From the NCBI GenBank assembly GCA_002071085.1, contig MWEM01000029.1:1-33767 (forward strand): a DNA stretch of 33,767 nt, given 5' to 3'. The translations under genes and the position numbers were made by a program. Below, piece by piece: positions 7,273-15,132 of this stretch (the first letter of the stretch is position 1; each line of letters starts with the position of its first letter). The notes under the pieces were generated by a model. That model was not told the origin of the DNA and searched no databases. It saw nothing but the letters and a program-made list of their open reading frames with translations. Source of the stretch: Thermotogota bacterium ADurb.Bin062. GTDB lineage: Bacteria > Thermotogota > Thermotogae > MWEM01.

Positions 7273-7307
7273 CAGTTGATTTCTTTGTTTTTTAGGAGGG
7301 ACAACAA

Positions 7308-8957
7308 ATGGCCGAAAATCCAAATCCCAAGCCCCGATACCCCATACAAACGATCATTGACAAGCTAGGGATAAAGGCGCCGTGTTACCATTATGGCGAT
7401 ACGATCGCCAAAATTCCCTATACCCTTTCAGAACAACGCCCAGCGAAGAGAGGAAAGCTGGTGCTCGTCACCGCGATCACCCCGACCGCCGCCGGAGAAG
7501 GAAAGACCACAACCGTCATCGGTCTGGGGCAAGCTATGAACCGCCTGAACAAAAAAGCGATCGTCACGTTGAGAGAACCTTCCTTAGGTCCCGTGTTTGG
7601 CTTGAAAGGCGGGGCGACGGGCGGTGGCCTGTCGCAGGTCTTGCCGATGGAAGAAATCAACCTCCATTTCACCGGTGATATCCACGCGGTGACGACGGCC
7701 CATAACCTGCTTTCTGCCATGATCGACGCGCATATTCACTTCAATAACGAAACGGAGTTACTCCCCGGCTCGATCTACTGGCCTCGAGTGATGGATATGA
7801 ACGATCGGTCTCTTCGCCAGATCATCGTAGGGCTTGGAGGTTCCGGGAACGGCATACCGAGAGAAGACTCTTTTCGGATCACTGTCGCCTCTGAAGTGAT
7901 GGCCATACTCTGCCTGTCGAAAAGTATCCAGGACCTGAAAGAGCGCCTCGGGAACATTACTATCGGGCGAAACAAAGACAAACGCTTCGTGAAGGCGAAA
8001 GAATTGGCCGCGGAGGGCGCGATGGCAGCCTTACTGAAACATGCCCTCAACCCGAACATCGTTCAAACGACCGATGGTTCGCCGGCGATCATCCACGGGG
8101 GCCCCTTCGCCAACATCGCGCACGGCACCAACTCCATCGTGGCCACCAATACGTCGCTCAACTTTGGCGAGTACGCGCTCGTCGAATCTGGATTCGCCGC
8201 CGATTTGGGCGGCGAAAAGTTTTTGGATTTCGTCACGAAGGTCGGGGACTTCTGGCCGGATACCGTCGTTCTCGTCGCCTCGGTGAGAGCCCTGAAACTA
8301 CACGGAGGCGCCTCCAAGAAAGAACTGGATCAAGAAGACTTGCCTGCCGTCCAGAAAGGAATCGAGAACCTCAAAGTACACCTCACGAATTTACGGAAAT
8401 TCCGTGTTCCGGTCGTCGTTGCGCTCAACCATTTCTATAAAGACCACCCTAGCGAAATCAACTGGGTTATGGAAGAATGCGCAAAAATGGGCGCGGAGAT
8501 TGCCCTGAGCGATGTGTATGGGAAAGGTGCCGAGGGAGGTTTAGACCTGGCGAGAAAGGTGGTCGACCTCTGCGAAAGAACTCCTAACCCGCAACGCATC
8601 TACTACTGGAACGAACCGATAAAAACCAAGATAGAGAGAGTGGCCAAAGAGATCTATCACGCCGGAAAGATCAACTACACCCTGGATGCGGAGAAAAAGA
8701 TACGCGTCTTTTCTAAGGAGTTTGAATCTTTACCAATCATCATCGCCAAAACCCAATACTCGATCTCCGATGATCCGGAAAAACTCAACGCCCCGTCCGG
8801 TTACGAATTCACCGTCAAGGACCTTTCGCTCTCGACGGGCGCCGGCTTTATCGTCGTTTACGCCGGAGACATCATGGTGATGCCGGGACTACCTGCCGTA
8901 CCCGCTGCGACAAAGATTGACGTGAATGAAAACGGGGAAATCACCGGGTTGTTTTAG
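7308..8957 (+). CDS. fhs: Formate-tetrahydrofolate ligase
   Basis: The 549-residue enzyme makes 10-formyl-tetrahydrofolate from formate, ATP and tetrahydrofolate in the cytoplasm, feeding purine and one-carbon metabolism and, in acetogens, the methyl branch of the Wood-Ljungdahl pathway. The ATP-binding P-loop TPTAAGEGKTTT is at residues 58-69. Other conserved blocks are REPSLGPVFGLKGGATGGG and the C-terminal GDIMVMPGLPAVPAATKIDV. Length is normal for the family (about 550-560). TAGGAGGGA precedes the ATG. It stands alone; no other Wood-Ljungdahl gene is in the window, so a general one-carbon role is the safer reading. Confidence 0.97.
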   Translation: MAENPNPKPRYPIQTIIDKLGIKAPCYHYGDTIAKIPYTLSEQRPAKRGKLVLVTAITPTAAGEGKTTTVIGLGQAMNRLNKKAIVTLREPSLGPVFGLKGGATGGGLSQVLPMEEINLHFTGDIHAVTTAHNLLSAMIDAHIHFNNETELLPGSIYWPRVMDMNDRSLRQIIVGLGGSGNGIPREDSFRITVASEVMAILCLSKSIQDLKERLGNITIGRNKDKRFVKAKELAAEGAMAALLKHALNPNIVQTTDGSPAIIHGGPFANIAHGTNSIVATNTSLNFGEYALVESGFAADLGGEKFLDFVTKVGDFWPDTVVLVASVRALKLHGGASKKELDQEDLPAVQKGIENLKVHLTNLRKFRVPVVVALNHFYKDHPSEINWVMEECAKMGAEIALSDVYGKGAEGGLDLARKVVDLCERTPNPQRIYYWNEPIKTKIERVAKEIYHAGKINYTLDAEKKIRVFSKEFESLPIIIAKTQYSISDDPEKLNAPSGYEFTVKDLSLSTGAGFIVVYAGDIMVMPGLPAVPAATKIDVNENGEITGLF

Positions 8958-9087
8958 TGTTTTATTAAAATAACGAGTTCGCCCTTCAGTCGAACACCAT
9001 CGATGCAACGGGGGACGCCCCGGTTACCATCATAAAGCAAGCGTTTAGCGAATCGGAGCGGAACAGGCCGATACAGCTGGCCGCTTG

Positions 9088-9288
9088 GTGTGGGTCAAAT
9101 TTTGAGGTTTAACCAAGAAACGAGGTCGGCATCGATCGCACGATTTTTAGTCAATGTAGTCATCGCGGCGTAAGCGCCTTTTCTTTCCGCGACGGCGCGA
9201 TACGTATTTGTACGTGTCTTGAAAAACAGGGTTCACACGGAGGGCACAGAGAAAAGATTCTTGGGAACGCCGATATTATACCCGCCCG
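9088..9288. mobile_element. MITE-like element (copy 3), about 200 bp
   Basis: The left end GTGTGGGTCAAATTTTGAGG and the right end with CCGATATTATACCC match the ends of the copies at 4871-5339 and 17324-18162. The flanks GCCGCTTG (9080-9087) and GTCGCTTG (9289-9296) agree at 7 of 8 bases, consistent with an old target duplication. Inside are the ATCGATCGCACGATTTTTAG segment, one hairpin core (TCATCGCGGCGTAAGCGCC ... GACGGCGCGATACG) and a CACGGAGGGCACAGAG module. No protein is encoded. The 8958-9087 stretch before it holds no gene that I see. Confidence 0.65.
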
Positions 9289-9293
9289 GTCGC

Positions 9294-9322
9294 TTGACCG
9301 AAAGTGGGAGATGTGTTATAAT
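9294..9322 (+). promoter_or_regulatory. Strong promoter of tRNA-Ser
   Basis: TTGACC (9294-9299), a 17-base spacer and GTGTTATAAT (TATAAT at 9317-9322) give a near-consensus sigma-70 promoter with an extended -10. Its -35 overlaps the putative right target duplication of the preceding element. Confidence 0.85.
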
Positions 9323-9335
9323 TCACGCGCATTGC

Positions 9336-9424
9336 GGAGAGATGGCCGAGTGGTCTAAGGCGCACGCCTGGAGAGCGTGTTACGCTAACCCCGTACGTGG
9401 GTTCAAATCCCACTCTCTCCGCCA
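9336..9424 (+). tRNA. tRNA-Ser (anticodon GGA)
   Basis: The 89-base tRNA has an acceptor stem GGAGAGA pairing with TCTCTCC. Anticodon stem CACGC/GCGTG holds the loop CTGGAGA with anticodon GGA at 9370-9372. It has a long class II variable arm (TACG ... CGTA) and a T arm GTGGG-TTCAAAT-CCCAC. The CCA end is encoded. It reads UCC and UCU serine codons. A near-consensus promoter precedes it and a terminator follows within three bases. Confidence 0.97.
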
Positions 9425-9426
9425 AT

Positions 9427-9454
9427 AAAAAAGCGCCCTTAGGGGCGCTTTTTT
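9427..9454. terminator. Bidirectional intrinsic terminator
   Basis: AAAAAAGCGCCC-TTA-GGGGCGCTTTTTT has a GC-rich stem with an A-run on one side and a T-run on the other. It can end both the tRNA-Ser transcript (plus) and the flagellar operon (minus), whose last gene stops at 9470. Confidence 0.92.
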
Positions 9455-9469
9455 GGTAGCCTCGCATTA

Positions 9470-11188
9470 TTAGCGCTTGAGTTCGTAGGCCTGCTGCAAG
9501 ATCGCGTCGGCGGTCGTAACGGAGCGGGCGTTGAGCTGTAGCGCCCGTTGATAGATGATCAAGCGGGTCATCTCTTTGGCGGTTTCCACGTTCGAATACT
9601 CCAAGGCGTAAGGCTCGATCAGACCGGTTCCGCCATTTCCGGCTTCAAAGACACCGGTGAAGTTGTTCGCTTGGATTATGGGATCGAAATTGTAGGCCGT
9701 GCTGTACAGGGAAGAGATGGTTAGGGTTTCCGGTACGCGCATCTGGACAAGCGGTAAGACCGCGAGCGTAGCAGTTTTCTGATTCGAGTAGGTGCCGATG
9801 AGGTACCCGGATTTGTCGAACTCCAAACCCCGGAGACTCCCGGTGGCCCGCCCACCTTCTTGGAGTAGCTGCAAATCGTTTTGGACGCCACCCCCCGATA
9901 GGATATTGTGGAAATTGATCGCCATAGACTGCTCCGTTCCATCCAGAAGCGACCACTTCATATGCGTGGGCGTATCGGAGATCAACGCGCCGTCGCCTTT
10001 CATCAGCGAAAGGCCTTCGTACCGTCCATTCTCATCGAACCGGAGGACGCCCCCCAACAAATTCAGCTCCTCGTCCTCGAAAGAGTATTCGGCGCCGCTT
10101 TCTCCTATGAAAGAAACACTCGCGACCTTCGCGTCGTATCTGGCCGGCCGGAAGAGCCAAGTCCCTTTCGAGAGCTTTTCGAAAACGACGCCATCCTTAA
10201 CGATTTCGCCTGAGCTGTTATAGAAGGTGTCGATCACCAGAACCGAGGGATCTTTGTAATCGCAAGCGGCCAACACTTCGGCCCTCGACAGCTTGAAGGT
10301 CTCACCGTTTATCTCGAAGGTTAAGAGCTGTCCGTTCCCTCCGTTAATGGAGGCGATATTTCCGGCTTTATCGAAAGTGATCGTCCCGCTGCTTCCCACA
10401 ATCGGTGGGCGATCATATCCACCCTGAGACCAGTCGGTCACTTCCAGCTTGTAATGATACGTCTTGTCATCCTGGAAGACCGTGGAGAGATCGCTGACGT
10501 CTCGGTCGAAGGAGAGACGTACCTTGTAGGATACACGAGAATCGGTGGTGGAGGTCAGTTCGAACACGTGAGGTTGCGGTCCCACTTCCGACGCCATCGT
10601 TCCAAAGACTTCGAACGCGCCGGTCGCTTTCCCGCCCATCGTTTGGTATTTTACTAAATCGATCAGCTTTAAGCTATCGTAAAAGGCCGCCTTCTCTTGG
10701 GGCGTCATCCGGATCATCGCTTCCTGGTCGGGAATCTCGCCTTTCGTAATCTCTCCATTAACGATCGTAGAAGGAATTCCCAATATGTGTAGGCCAACGT
10801 CCCCTTGAACGAGGTTGAGGTTCGAAAGCACTTCGAATTTTCCTACCCGGGTGAGATAGCTGTTCATCTTAACGAGCTCCCCGTTGGCGTTCCTACGGAA
10901 GTCCCCGGCTGCGAAGAACCCGCTCCCCGCAATAGCCAAATCGCTATACCGTCCGGTGTTTTCGATGGGCCCTTGCACCATATTCCGGTCGATGGTGTTC
11001 AACATCGTGCCGGTCCCAATTTTGGCGTTAGTGGACCCCGTCAGCATATATTCGACAGCGGTTTTGAAGGTCACGCGCGAATGCTTGTACGCGATGGTAT
11101 CGATATTGGCAGAGTTATTCCCGGTCACGTCGATCGCTTTCTGAAAGTTGAGCAATCCGCTTAACCCGCTGTAGAGCGCTCCGATCAT
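9470..11188 (-). CDS. Flagellar hook/rod family protein, FlgE-like
   Basis: The 572-residue protein has the N-terminal rod/hook segment (MIGALYSGLSGLLNFQKAID, then GNNSANIDTIAYK, a variant of the family NNLANxNTxGFK motif). It also has the matching C-terminal helix (SNVETAKEMTRLIIYQRALQ, then NARSVTTADAILQQAYELKR). Both ends are needed for packing in the axial structure. Length suggests a hook protein (FlgE) rather than a rod protein (about 260), but the large middle domain is divergent, so it could be a hook-like paralogue. There is no signal peptide, as expected for flagellar type III export. It is the last gene of the operon, 43 bases after flgG. Confidence 0.8.
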   Translation of the reverse strand: MIGALYSGLSGLLNFQKAIDVTGNNSANIDTIAYKHSRVTFKTAVEYMLTGSTNAKIGTGTMLNTIDRNMVQGPIENTGRYSDLAIAGSGFFAAGDFRRNANGELVKMNSYLTRVGKFEVLSNLNLVQGDVGLHILGIPSTIVNGEITKGEIPDQEAMIRMTPQEKAAFYDSLKLIDLVKYQTMGGKATGAFEVFGTMASEVGPQPHVFELTSTTDSRVSYKVRLSFDRDVSDLSTVFQDDKTYHYKLEVTDWSQGGYDRPPIVGSSGTITFDKAGNIASINGGNGQLLTFEINGETFKLSRAEVLAACDYKDPSVLVIDTFYNSSGEIVKDGVVFEKLSKGTWLFRPARYDAKVASVSFIGESGAEYSFEDEELNLLGGVLRFDENGRYEGLSLMKGDGALISDTPTHMKWSLLDGTEQSMAINFHNILSGGGVQNDLQLLQEGGRATGSLRGLEFDKSGYLIGTYSNQKTATLAVLPLVQMRVPETLTISSLYSTAYNFDPIIQANNFTGVFEAGNGGTGLIEPYALEYSNVETAKEMTRLIIYQRALQLNARSVTTADAILQQAYELKR

Positions 11189-11231
11189 TTTCTCTCACCC
11201 CTTATATGAGCATTAAGCGCTAAAACCTACC

Positions 11232-12026
11232 TTAACTCCTTTTCAACCCGTAAACGGTTCTCAACATATCGTCTGCGGTTTGTATAGAGCGAGAGTTGAG
11301 TTCGTAGGCCCGTTGGGATGTGATCATGCTGACCATCTCCCGGACGGCGTTCACGTTCGATTTTTCCAAATAGCCTTGAACGAAAGAGCCGAACCCATCC
11401 TGGTTGGCGATACCCTCCTGAGGTTCACCGGAAGCGGGAGTCGCGCGGTACAGGTTGTTTCCGAGCGCATCGAGCCCGGTCGGGTTGATGAATCGGACGA
11501 GCTGTATCTGACCCAACACCTCCAGCGTATCATCGGCATAGACGGCCGCCACCGTCCCATCGGACGCGAATTGTATGGCCACGGCCTCTGTCGGGACGAT
11601 AATCGTTTCGTTTATGATCCGATATCCCGTGTTCAGGACCAGCACGCCTTCGTTATCGAGCTTGAAGGCGCCGTCGCGAGTGTACGCCGTCGTGCCGTCC
11701 TGAAGCTGAACCTGCATGAACCCGTCGCCCGAAATCGCTACATCGAGCTGGCTGCCGGTCTCTTCGATATTCCCTTCGGTGAAGATACGGCTTGTGGCCG
11801 CCACCCGAGAACCCAAACCGGTGTAAACGCCCGAAGGCAGCGTTGAGGTTTGGGCCAAAACGGGGACTCCGGCGTTTTGCGCGTATTGGTAGAACAGATC
11901 GACGAACTCCGTCCGCACCCGCTTGAATCCGGTCGTATCGGTGTTCGCCAGGTTGTTGGAGATCGTATCGAGTTTATGCTGTTGGCCGGTCATTCCTGTG
12001 GCGCCGCTGTATAACGCTGTGATCAT
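11232..12026 (-). CDS. flgG: Flagellar basal-body rod protein FlgG
   Basis: The 264-residue protein has the distal-rod length and conserved ends: MITALYSGATGMTGQQHKLD, NNLANTDTTGFKR, the central GDGFMQVQLQDGTTAYTRDG, and the C-terminal NVNAVREMVSMITSQRAYEL followed by NSRSIQTADDMLRTVYGLKR. FlgG forms the distal rod that crosses the envelope and joins the hook. It lies between the FlgF-like and FlgE-like genes. The flanking gaps are short (about 43 and 65 bases), consistent with one operon. Confidence 0.93.
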   Translation of the reverse strand: MITALYSGATGMTGQQHKLDTISNNLANTDTTGFKRVRTEFVDLFYQYAQNAGVPVLAQTSTLPSGVYTGLGSRVAATSRIFTEGNIEETGSQLDVAISGDGFMQVQLQDGTTAYTRDGAFKLDNEGVLVLNTGYRIINETIIVPTEAVAIQFASDGTVAAVYADDTLEVLGQIQLVRFINPTGLDALGNNLYRATPASGEPQEGIANQDGFGSFVQGYLEKSNVNAVREMVSMITSQRAYELNSRSIQTADDMLRTVYGLKRS

Positions 12027-12091
12027 GATCTCACCTCAATGTATGGAAAATACTCTTCCCGTCCTATTTTTCACTACGATTTCTTAAACTG

Positions 12092-12856
12092 CTAACGCGT
12101 CGGACCCACCTTGTTTACCGCCGCGTCCAACAACTGGTCCTCCGTCGTGACAACCTTCTGCGAGATGTCGAAATGCCGTTGTGCGGCGATCAATTTCACC
12201 ATCTCATTGATCGCGTTGACGGTAGCTTTTTCTTGGTATCCTTGATAAATACGACTCTCTGTGTCTAGCTGCGGTTCTCCGGAACGCGTTGTGGGCTGAT
12301 ACAGGGTGTATCCGACTTTGCGGAGGTGTCGGACCGACTCGAAAGAGTAAAGGCCTAACCTCCCCTGGATCACCCCATCCTGCAGGATGAAACCCTGGGG
12401 ATCGACGACGGTATTGAAAGAAAAGGGGATCATGTCGCCTACATCGTTCAAGAAGGGATCGTTTTGGTCATTGACCAAAATATCCTGCGCGTTGATTTTG
12501 GCGTTTCCGTTCCGGGTATAGTAGACATCGCCGTTCGGTTTCTGGATTGCGAAAAACCCATCTCCATCGATCGCGAAATCGGTGTTGACCTCTGTCATTT
12601 CCATCGCGCCTTGGGTATGGTCCGCGCGGACTTCATCCAACGTCACCCCGCGCTCGAGCGTACCTAAAGGCGTCCGTTTTTGTCGACCGTCTTTGGCCTC
12701 TATTCTCAGGATTTCATGCTGAAGATAGGATCGGAACGCTTGAACGTCCCGTTTGAAACCGGTGGTGTCCACGTTGGCAAGATTATTGGAGGCGTTATCC
12801 ACGATCGCCTGATCCACAAGCATTCCCATAGCTGCGGTATAAATTCCTCTGACCAC
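12092..12856 (-). CDS. flgF: Flagellar rod protein, FlgF/FlhO-like
   Basis: The 254-residue protein belongs to the FlgF/FlgG family: N-terminal RGIYTAAMGMLVDQ, NNLANVDTTGFKRDV, central DFAIDGDGFFAIQKPNGDVY, and C-terminal TVNAINEMVKLIAAQRHFDI. It probably forms the proximal rod. The frame is open to an ATG at 12925, but that segment is atypical, while GGGAGGGAG lies just before the GTG at 12856 and gives the normal N-terminus VRGIYTAAMG. FlgF and the Bacillus FlhO cannot be separated by eye, so the symbol is a best match. About 190 bases without a gene separate it from the mreB-like gene. Confidence 0.88.
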   Translation of the reverse strand: MVRGIYTAAMGMLVDQAIVDNASNNLANVDTTGFKRDVQAFRSYLQHEILRIEAKDGRQKRTPLGTLERGVTLDEVRADHTQGAMEMTEVNTDFAIDGDGFFAIQKPNGDVYYTRNGNAKINAQDILVNDQNDPFLNDVGDMIPFSFNTVVDPQGFILQDGVIQGRLGLYSFESVRHLRKVGYTLYQPTTRSGEPQLDTESRIYQGYQEKATVNAINEMVKLIAAQRHFDISQKVVTTEDQLLDAAVNKVGPTR

Positions 12857-13049
12857 GTTCTCCCTCCCGGCTTCTGCGCGACAACACGAATAACGGGAAC
12901 AACCCGTAGGCGCCCACCGATTCATGTTTCGCCAAAAGTAATAGAAAATCCTAACCGGCTGGAATTCGCGTCGCTGCCAGCTGACTCACCCTCAAGACCC
13001 GGACTGAGCGCGGCAGTGCAGTCGGGGGGCGGTGTCGTAGTGGGCGAGA

Positions 13050-14057
13050 TTAAGCCTTTTCTGAAAAGGGCTTCACGGCAGACCAACCGATCTGGTCGAG
13101 GTAAGAAAAGCCAAGCAAAGGAATGTTTTCCGGACTGCCCTGAGACAGAGCCTCCAGTTTTAGAACGGCCGGTATCGCTTCCTGCAGTTTCCGGTGAGAA
13201 ACCCCGCCACCGCTCAATAGGATCTTACTTTCGAAGAGTTCGGAGATGATCTCCGGAGAGAGAGGCTGAATCACTGACTTAATCAGTTGTATGATCTCCT
13301 CCACGTACTCGTTGAGGTATTGTTCGGCCTCGGTTTTTTCCACCACGATTGAAACGGGAAGTCCTGTTATTTTACTCTTCCCGTTTAATAAAATCGTTTC
13401 GGTCTCTTCACGGGGGGTGAAAAAACGCTCTAACATCGACAAAGAGCGTTCCCCGATATCGATCTCATACCGTTTCTTCAACTCGCTCACGAGAGAGGAC
13501 TGTTTCTCTTCCAACAGCCCCTTTTTCGTCTTCCCCGCGATGACCCGGCCGGAACTCAGTACGGCGATGTCTACCTTTCCGGCCCCGATATCGATGACCA
13601 GTCGCGCCTTGTTCTCTCGGAAATCGATTTGATATCCACCGTATATCGCGTAGGCATGGGGTAAAAGAAAGGCGTGAGGAATCCGGATCGAATGGGCGAT
13701 ATTCATAAAGGCTCGCTTTTCTACAGTATTGATAAAGGGCGAGACGGAAAAGACCACGGTCGGCTTTTTGAACAGGCCTAACATCCTTTCTTTCTGGAGC
13801 AGGATCTCCAGCCAAGAAGCCAACAACCCGTCGTAAAAGAGACTGCCCTTCTGAACCGGCTGGGCGATGAAGGACCTCGGCGTCAGGCCGAAGGCATTTC
13901 CGGTCTTTCCGGCGAGCGCTTTAGCCTCTTCCCCGTAGGCGAAGATACGGTCGTTTTCGATCGCCAGATAAGATGGGAGATCCCAAACGATCCCTCTCAA
14001 GGAGGAAAAGACGCGTAGTTGCGACGTGCCACAATCGATATAGACCAGTTCTTTCAT
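13050..14057 (-). CDS. Divergent MreB/actin-like protein in a flagellar operon
   Basis: The 335-residue protein has the actin-fold landmarks of MreB: phosphate-1 (VYIDCGTSQLRVFSSLRGIV), phosphate-2 (LVIDIGAGKVDIAVLSSGRV) and the adenosine motif (ILLSGGGVSHRKL). Length matches MreB (about 335-345). Two positions that are catalytic in MreB are changed. The EPxAAAIG segment reads LPHAYAIYGG with no glutamate, and DIGGGTTE reads DIGAGKVD with lysine in place of threonine. Nucleotide binding may remain while hydrolysis is weakened; that is inference. It directly abuts marR (TAG-ATG) and precedes the rod genes, recalling the mbl-flhO-flhP order of Bacillus. A role linking cell-wall geometry to rod assembly is possible but unproven. 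Confidence 0.8.
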   Translation of the reverse strand: MKELVYIDCGTSQLRVFSSLRGIVWDLPSYLAIENDRIFAYGEEAKALAGKTGNAFGLTPRSFIAQPVQKGSLFYDGLLASWLEILLQKERMLGLFKKPTVVFSVSPFINTVEKRAFMNIAHSIRIPHAFLLPHAYAIYGGYQIDFRENKARLVIDIGAGKVDIAVLSSGRVIAGKTKKGLLEEKQSSLVSELKKRYEIDIGERSLSMLERFFTPREETETILLNGKSKITGLPVSIVVEKTEAEQYLNEYVEEIIQLIKSVIQPLSPEIISELFESKILLSGGGVSHRKLQEAIPAVLKLEALSQGSPENIPLLGFSYLDQIGWSAVKPFSEKA

Positions 14058-14522
14058 CTATCCCTCCGTGACGGACTCTGTCGCTAACCGATGAAGGCAC
14101 ATAAACCCTTGAGATATGATAGGCAGATCCTCTTTATTCACTTTTTTGAAGAACGCTTGAACCAGCACGTTGAACCCGTCGGAGGCTTCTTCGCAGATCT
14201 GCCTTCCTTTCGCTTTCAAGGAGACGTCGATCACTCGTCGATCCACTTTGGAATGCTCGCGTTTGAGCAAATCCCGGCGTTCCATCTGATCGATCAAAGC
14301 GGTCATATTGCTCTTCGTGGTATTGAGAAATCTCGAAAGCTGATTCATGCTCTTCGGGCCCTTGAGATAGAGGAAAAGCAGAATAAACAGTTCGGAAGTT
14401 TTCAGATTTCTCATTTGAACGGCCGGTTTAAAATAATCGGCAAAGTAACTGACGATTTCGAAGAGGCTTTCGAAAACGACGGGAGTCGCCAGCACATCGT
14501 TTCCCTCGTACGGATTCGTCAT
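14058..14522 (-). CDS. MarR-family transcriptional regulator
   Basis: The 154-residue protein has a MarR-type winged helix: LKTSELFILLFLYLKGPKSM, then NQLSRFLNTTKSNMTALIDQ (helix-turn-helix), and the wing RREHSKVDRRVIDVSLKAKG-like segment (about residues 90-112). MarR proteins are dimeric and usually repress their own operon until a small ligand binds. It is first in the marR-mreB-like-flgF-flgG-flgE-like run and ends one base before the mreB-like start. Control of these flagellar genes is therefore plausible. The ATG is preceded by GAAGGAGGAATGGG. No ligand can be inferred. Confidence 0.9.
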   Translation of the reverse strand: MTNPYEGNDVLATPVVFESLFEIVSYFADYFKPAVQMRNLKTSELFILLFLYLKGPKSMNQLSRFLNTTKSNMTALIDQMERRDLLKREHSKVDRRVIDVSLKAKGRQICEEASDGFNVLVQAFFKKVNKEDLPIISQGFMCLHRLATESVTEG

Positions 14523-14619
14523 CCCATTCCTCCTTCAGAAAGCCGTTAAGGCGCCTTCCCCACCCTGACGTCGGAACGAAAAAAACCCTTCTGGGCTTGA
14601 TCAGAGCAGCGTATAGAAC

Positions 14620-14648
14620 ATTATAGCACAGAAACAGAAAAAACCGAA
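14620..14648 (-). promoter_or_regulatory. Probable promoter of the marR operon
   Basis: On the minus strand, TTCGGT (14648-14643), a 17-base spacer and TATAAT (14625-14620) lie about 100 bases before marR. The repeat block at 14.65-15.03 kb begins immediately upstream of the -35. Confidence 0.6.
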
Positions 14649-14654
14649 CGGCCA

Positions 14655-15032
14655 GGGGCCTCGCTTCTGGAGCGCCGAGCTCCCGGGAACGCCGCTGGGA
14701 ACGCGAACTTCAGTTCGGCAAGTTTTTTCCCCGAACGCCCCTGGGAACGCGAACTTCAGTTCGGCAAGTTTTTTCCCCGAGCGCCCCTGGGAACGCCGAA
14801 CTTTAGTTCGGCATGTGTCCTATGTTTCCTTCGCGTTCTCTGTGTTCTCCGTCGAGAACTCTGTTCTATTCTCAAGACATGCTAACTTATAAGTTGGAGT
14901 TCCCAGAGAGGCAGGCCGACTGGAAGTCGGCCCCACAAAAAGAAGAAGCGCTTACGCCGCGATGACAAACGAAAAATCGCGCGATCGATTCTGGCCACAT
15001 TTTTAGAGTACACCCCATAAATTGACACATTC
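14655..15032. repeat. Composite repeat block with one element end (copy 4)
   Basis: From left to right it holds three GGGAACGC(C)GAACTT-AGTTCGGC palindrome modules near 14696-14814, a short GCTAACTTATAAGTTGGAGT palindrome near 14881, and GCCGACT-GGAAGT-CGGC. The reversed half-core GCGCTTACGCCGCGATGA follows at 14948-14965, and then the end module GTACACCCCATAAATTGACA (from 15008). The right end matches the TIRs of the other copies. I found no matching left end or target duplication, so this is probably a truncated or rearranged copy. No gene is present. Confidence 0.6.
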
Positions 15033-15060
15033 GCCTTTTATTCGAATTTCAAAATCGTGT

Positions 15061-15066
15061 TATAAT
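15061..15066 (+). promoter_or_regulatory. Extended -10 of the rubrerythrin promoter
   Basis: CGTGTTATAAT (TATAAT at 15061-15066) is an extended -10 of the same form as those before tRNA-Ser, csaB and the M24 peptidase gene. The -35 (TTATTC, 17 bases upstream) is weak. Confidence 0.65.
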
Positions 15067-15088
15067 CGAGAGCCAACGCGACAAAACT

Positions 15089-15110
15089 TGAGAATCTCAC
15101 GAGAATCTCA
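15089..15110 (+). promoter_or_regulatory. Tandem 11-bp near-palindromic repeats, possible operator of rubrerythrin
   Basis: TGAGAATCTCA (15089-15099) is followed directly by CGAGAATCTCA (15100-15110). Each is a near palindrome (GAGA-A-TCTC), and the spacing is about one helical turn. They lie between the -10 and the Shine-Dalgarno, where a repressor would block transcription. They do not match the PerR or Fur consensus that I know. The regulator is unknown. Confidence 0.45.
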
Positions 15111-15132
15111 TTTGATACAGGAGGAGCAAACT

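Noticed and set aside
8958..9087. Terminator after fhs
   Set aside because: Only short stems (CGGGG/CCCCG; GTTCG/CGAAC) without T-runs were found.
13053..13074. Inverted repeat AAGCC-TTTTC / GAAAAGGGCTT at the end of the mreB-like gene as a terminator
   Set aside because: It overlaps the stop codon, has an AT-rich core and lacks a following T-run on the minus strand.
15022..15027. TTGACA as the -35 of the rubrerythrin promoter
   Set aside because: The hexamer is consensus but lies 33 bases before TATAAT. It belongs to the element end (TTGACCCACAC-like).
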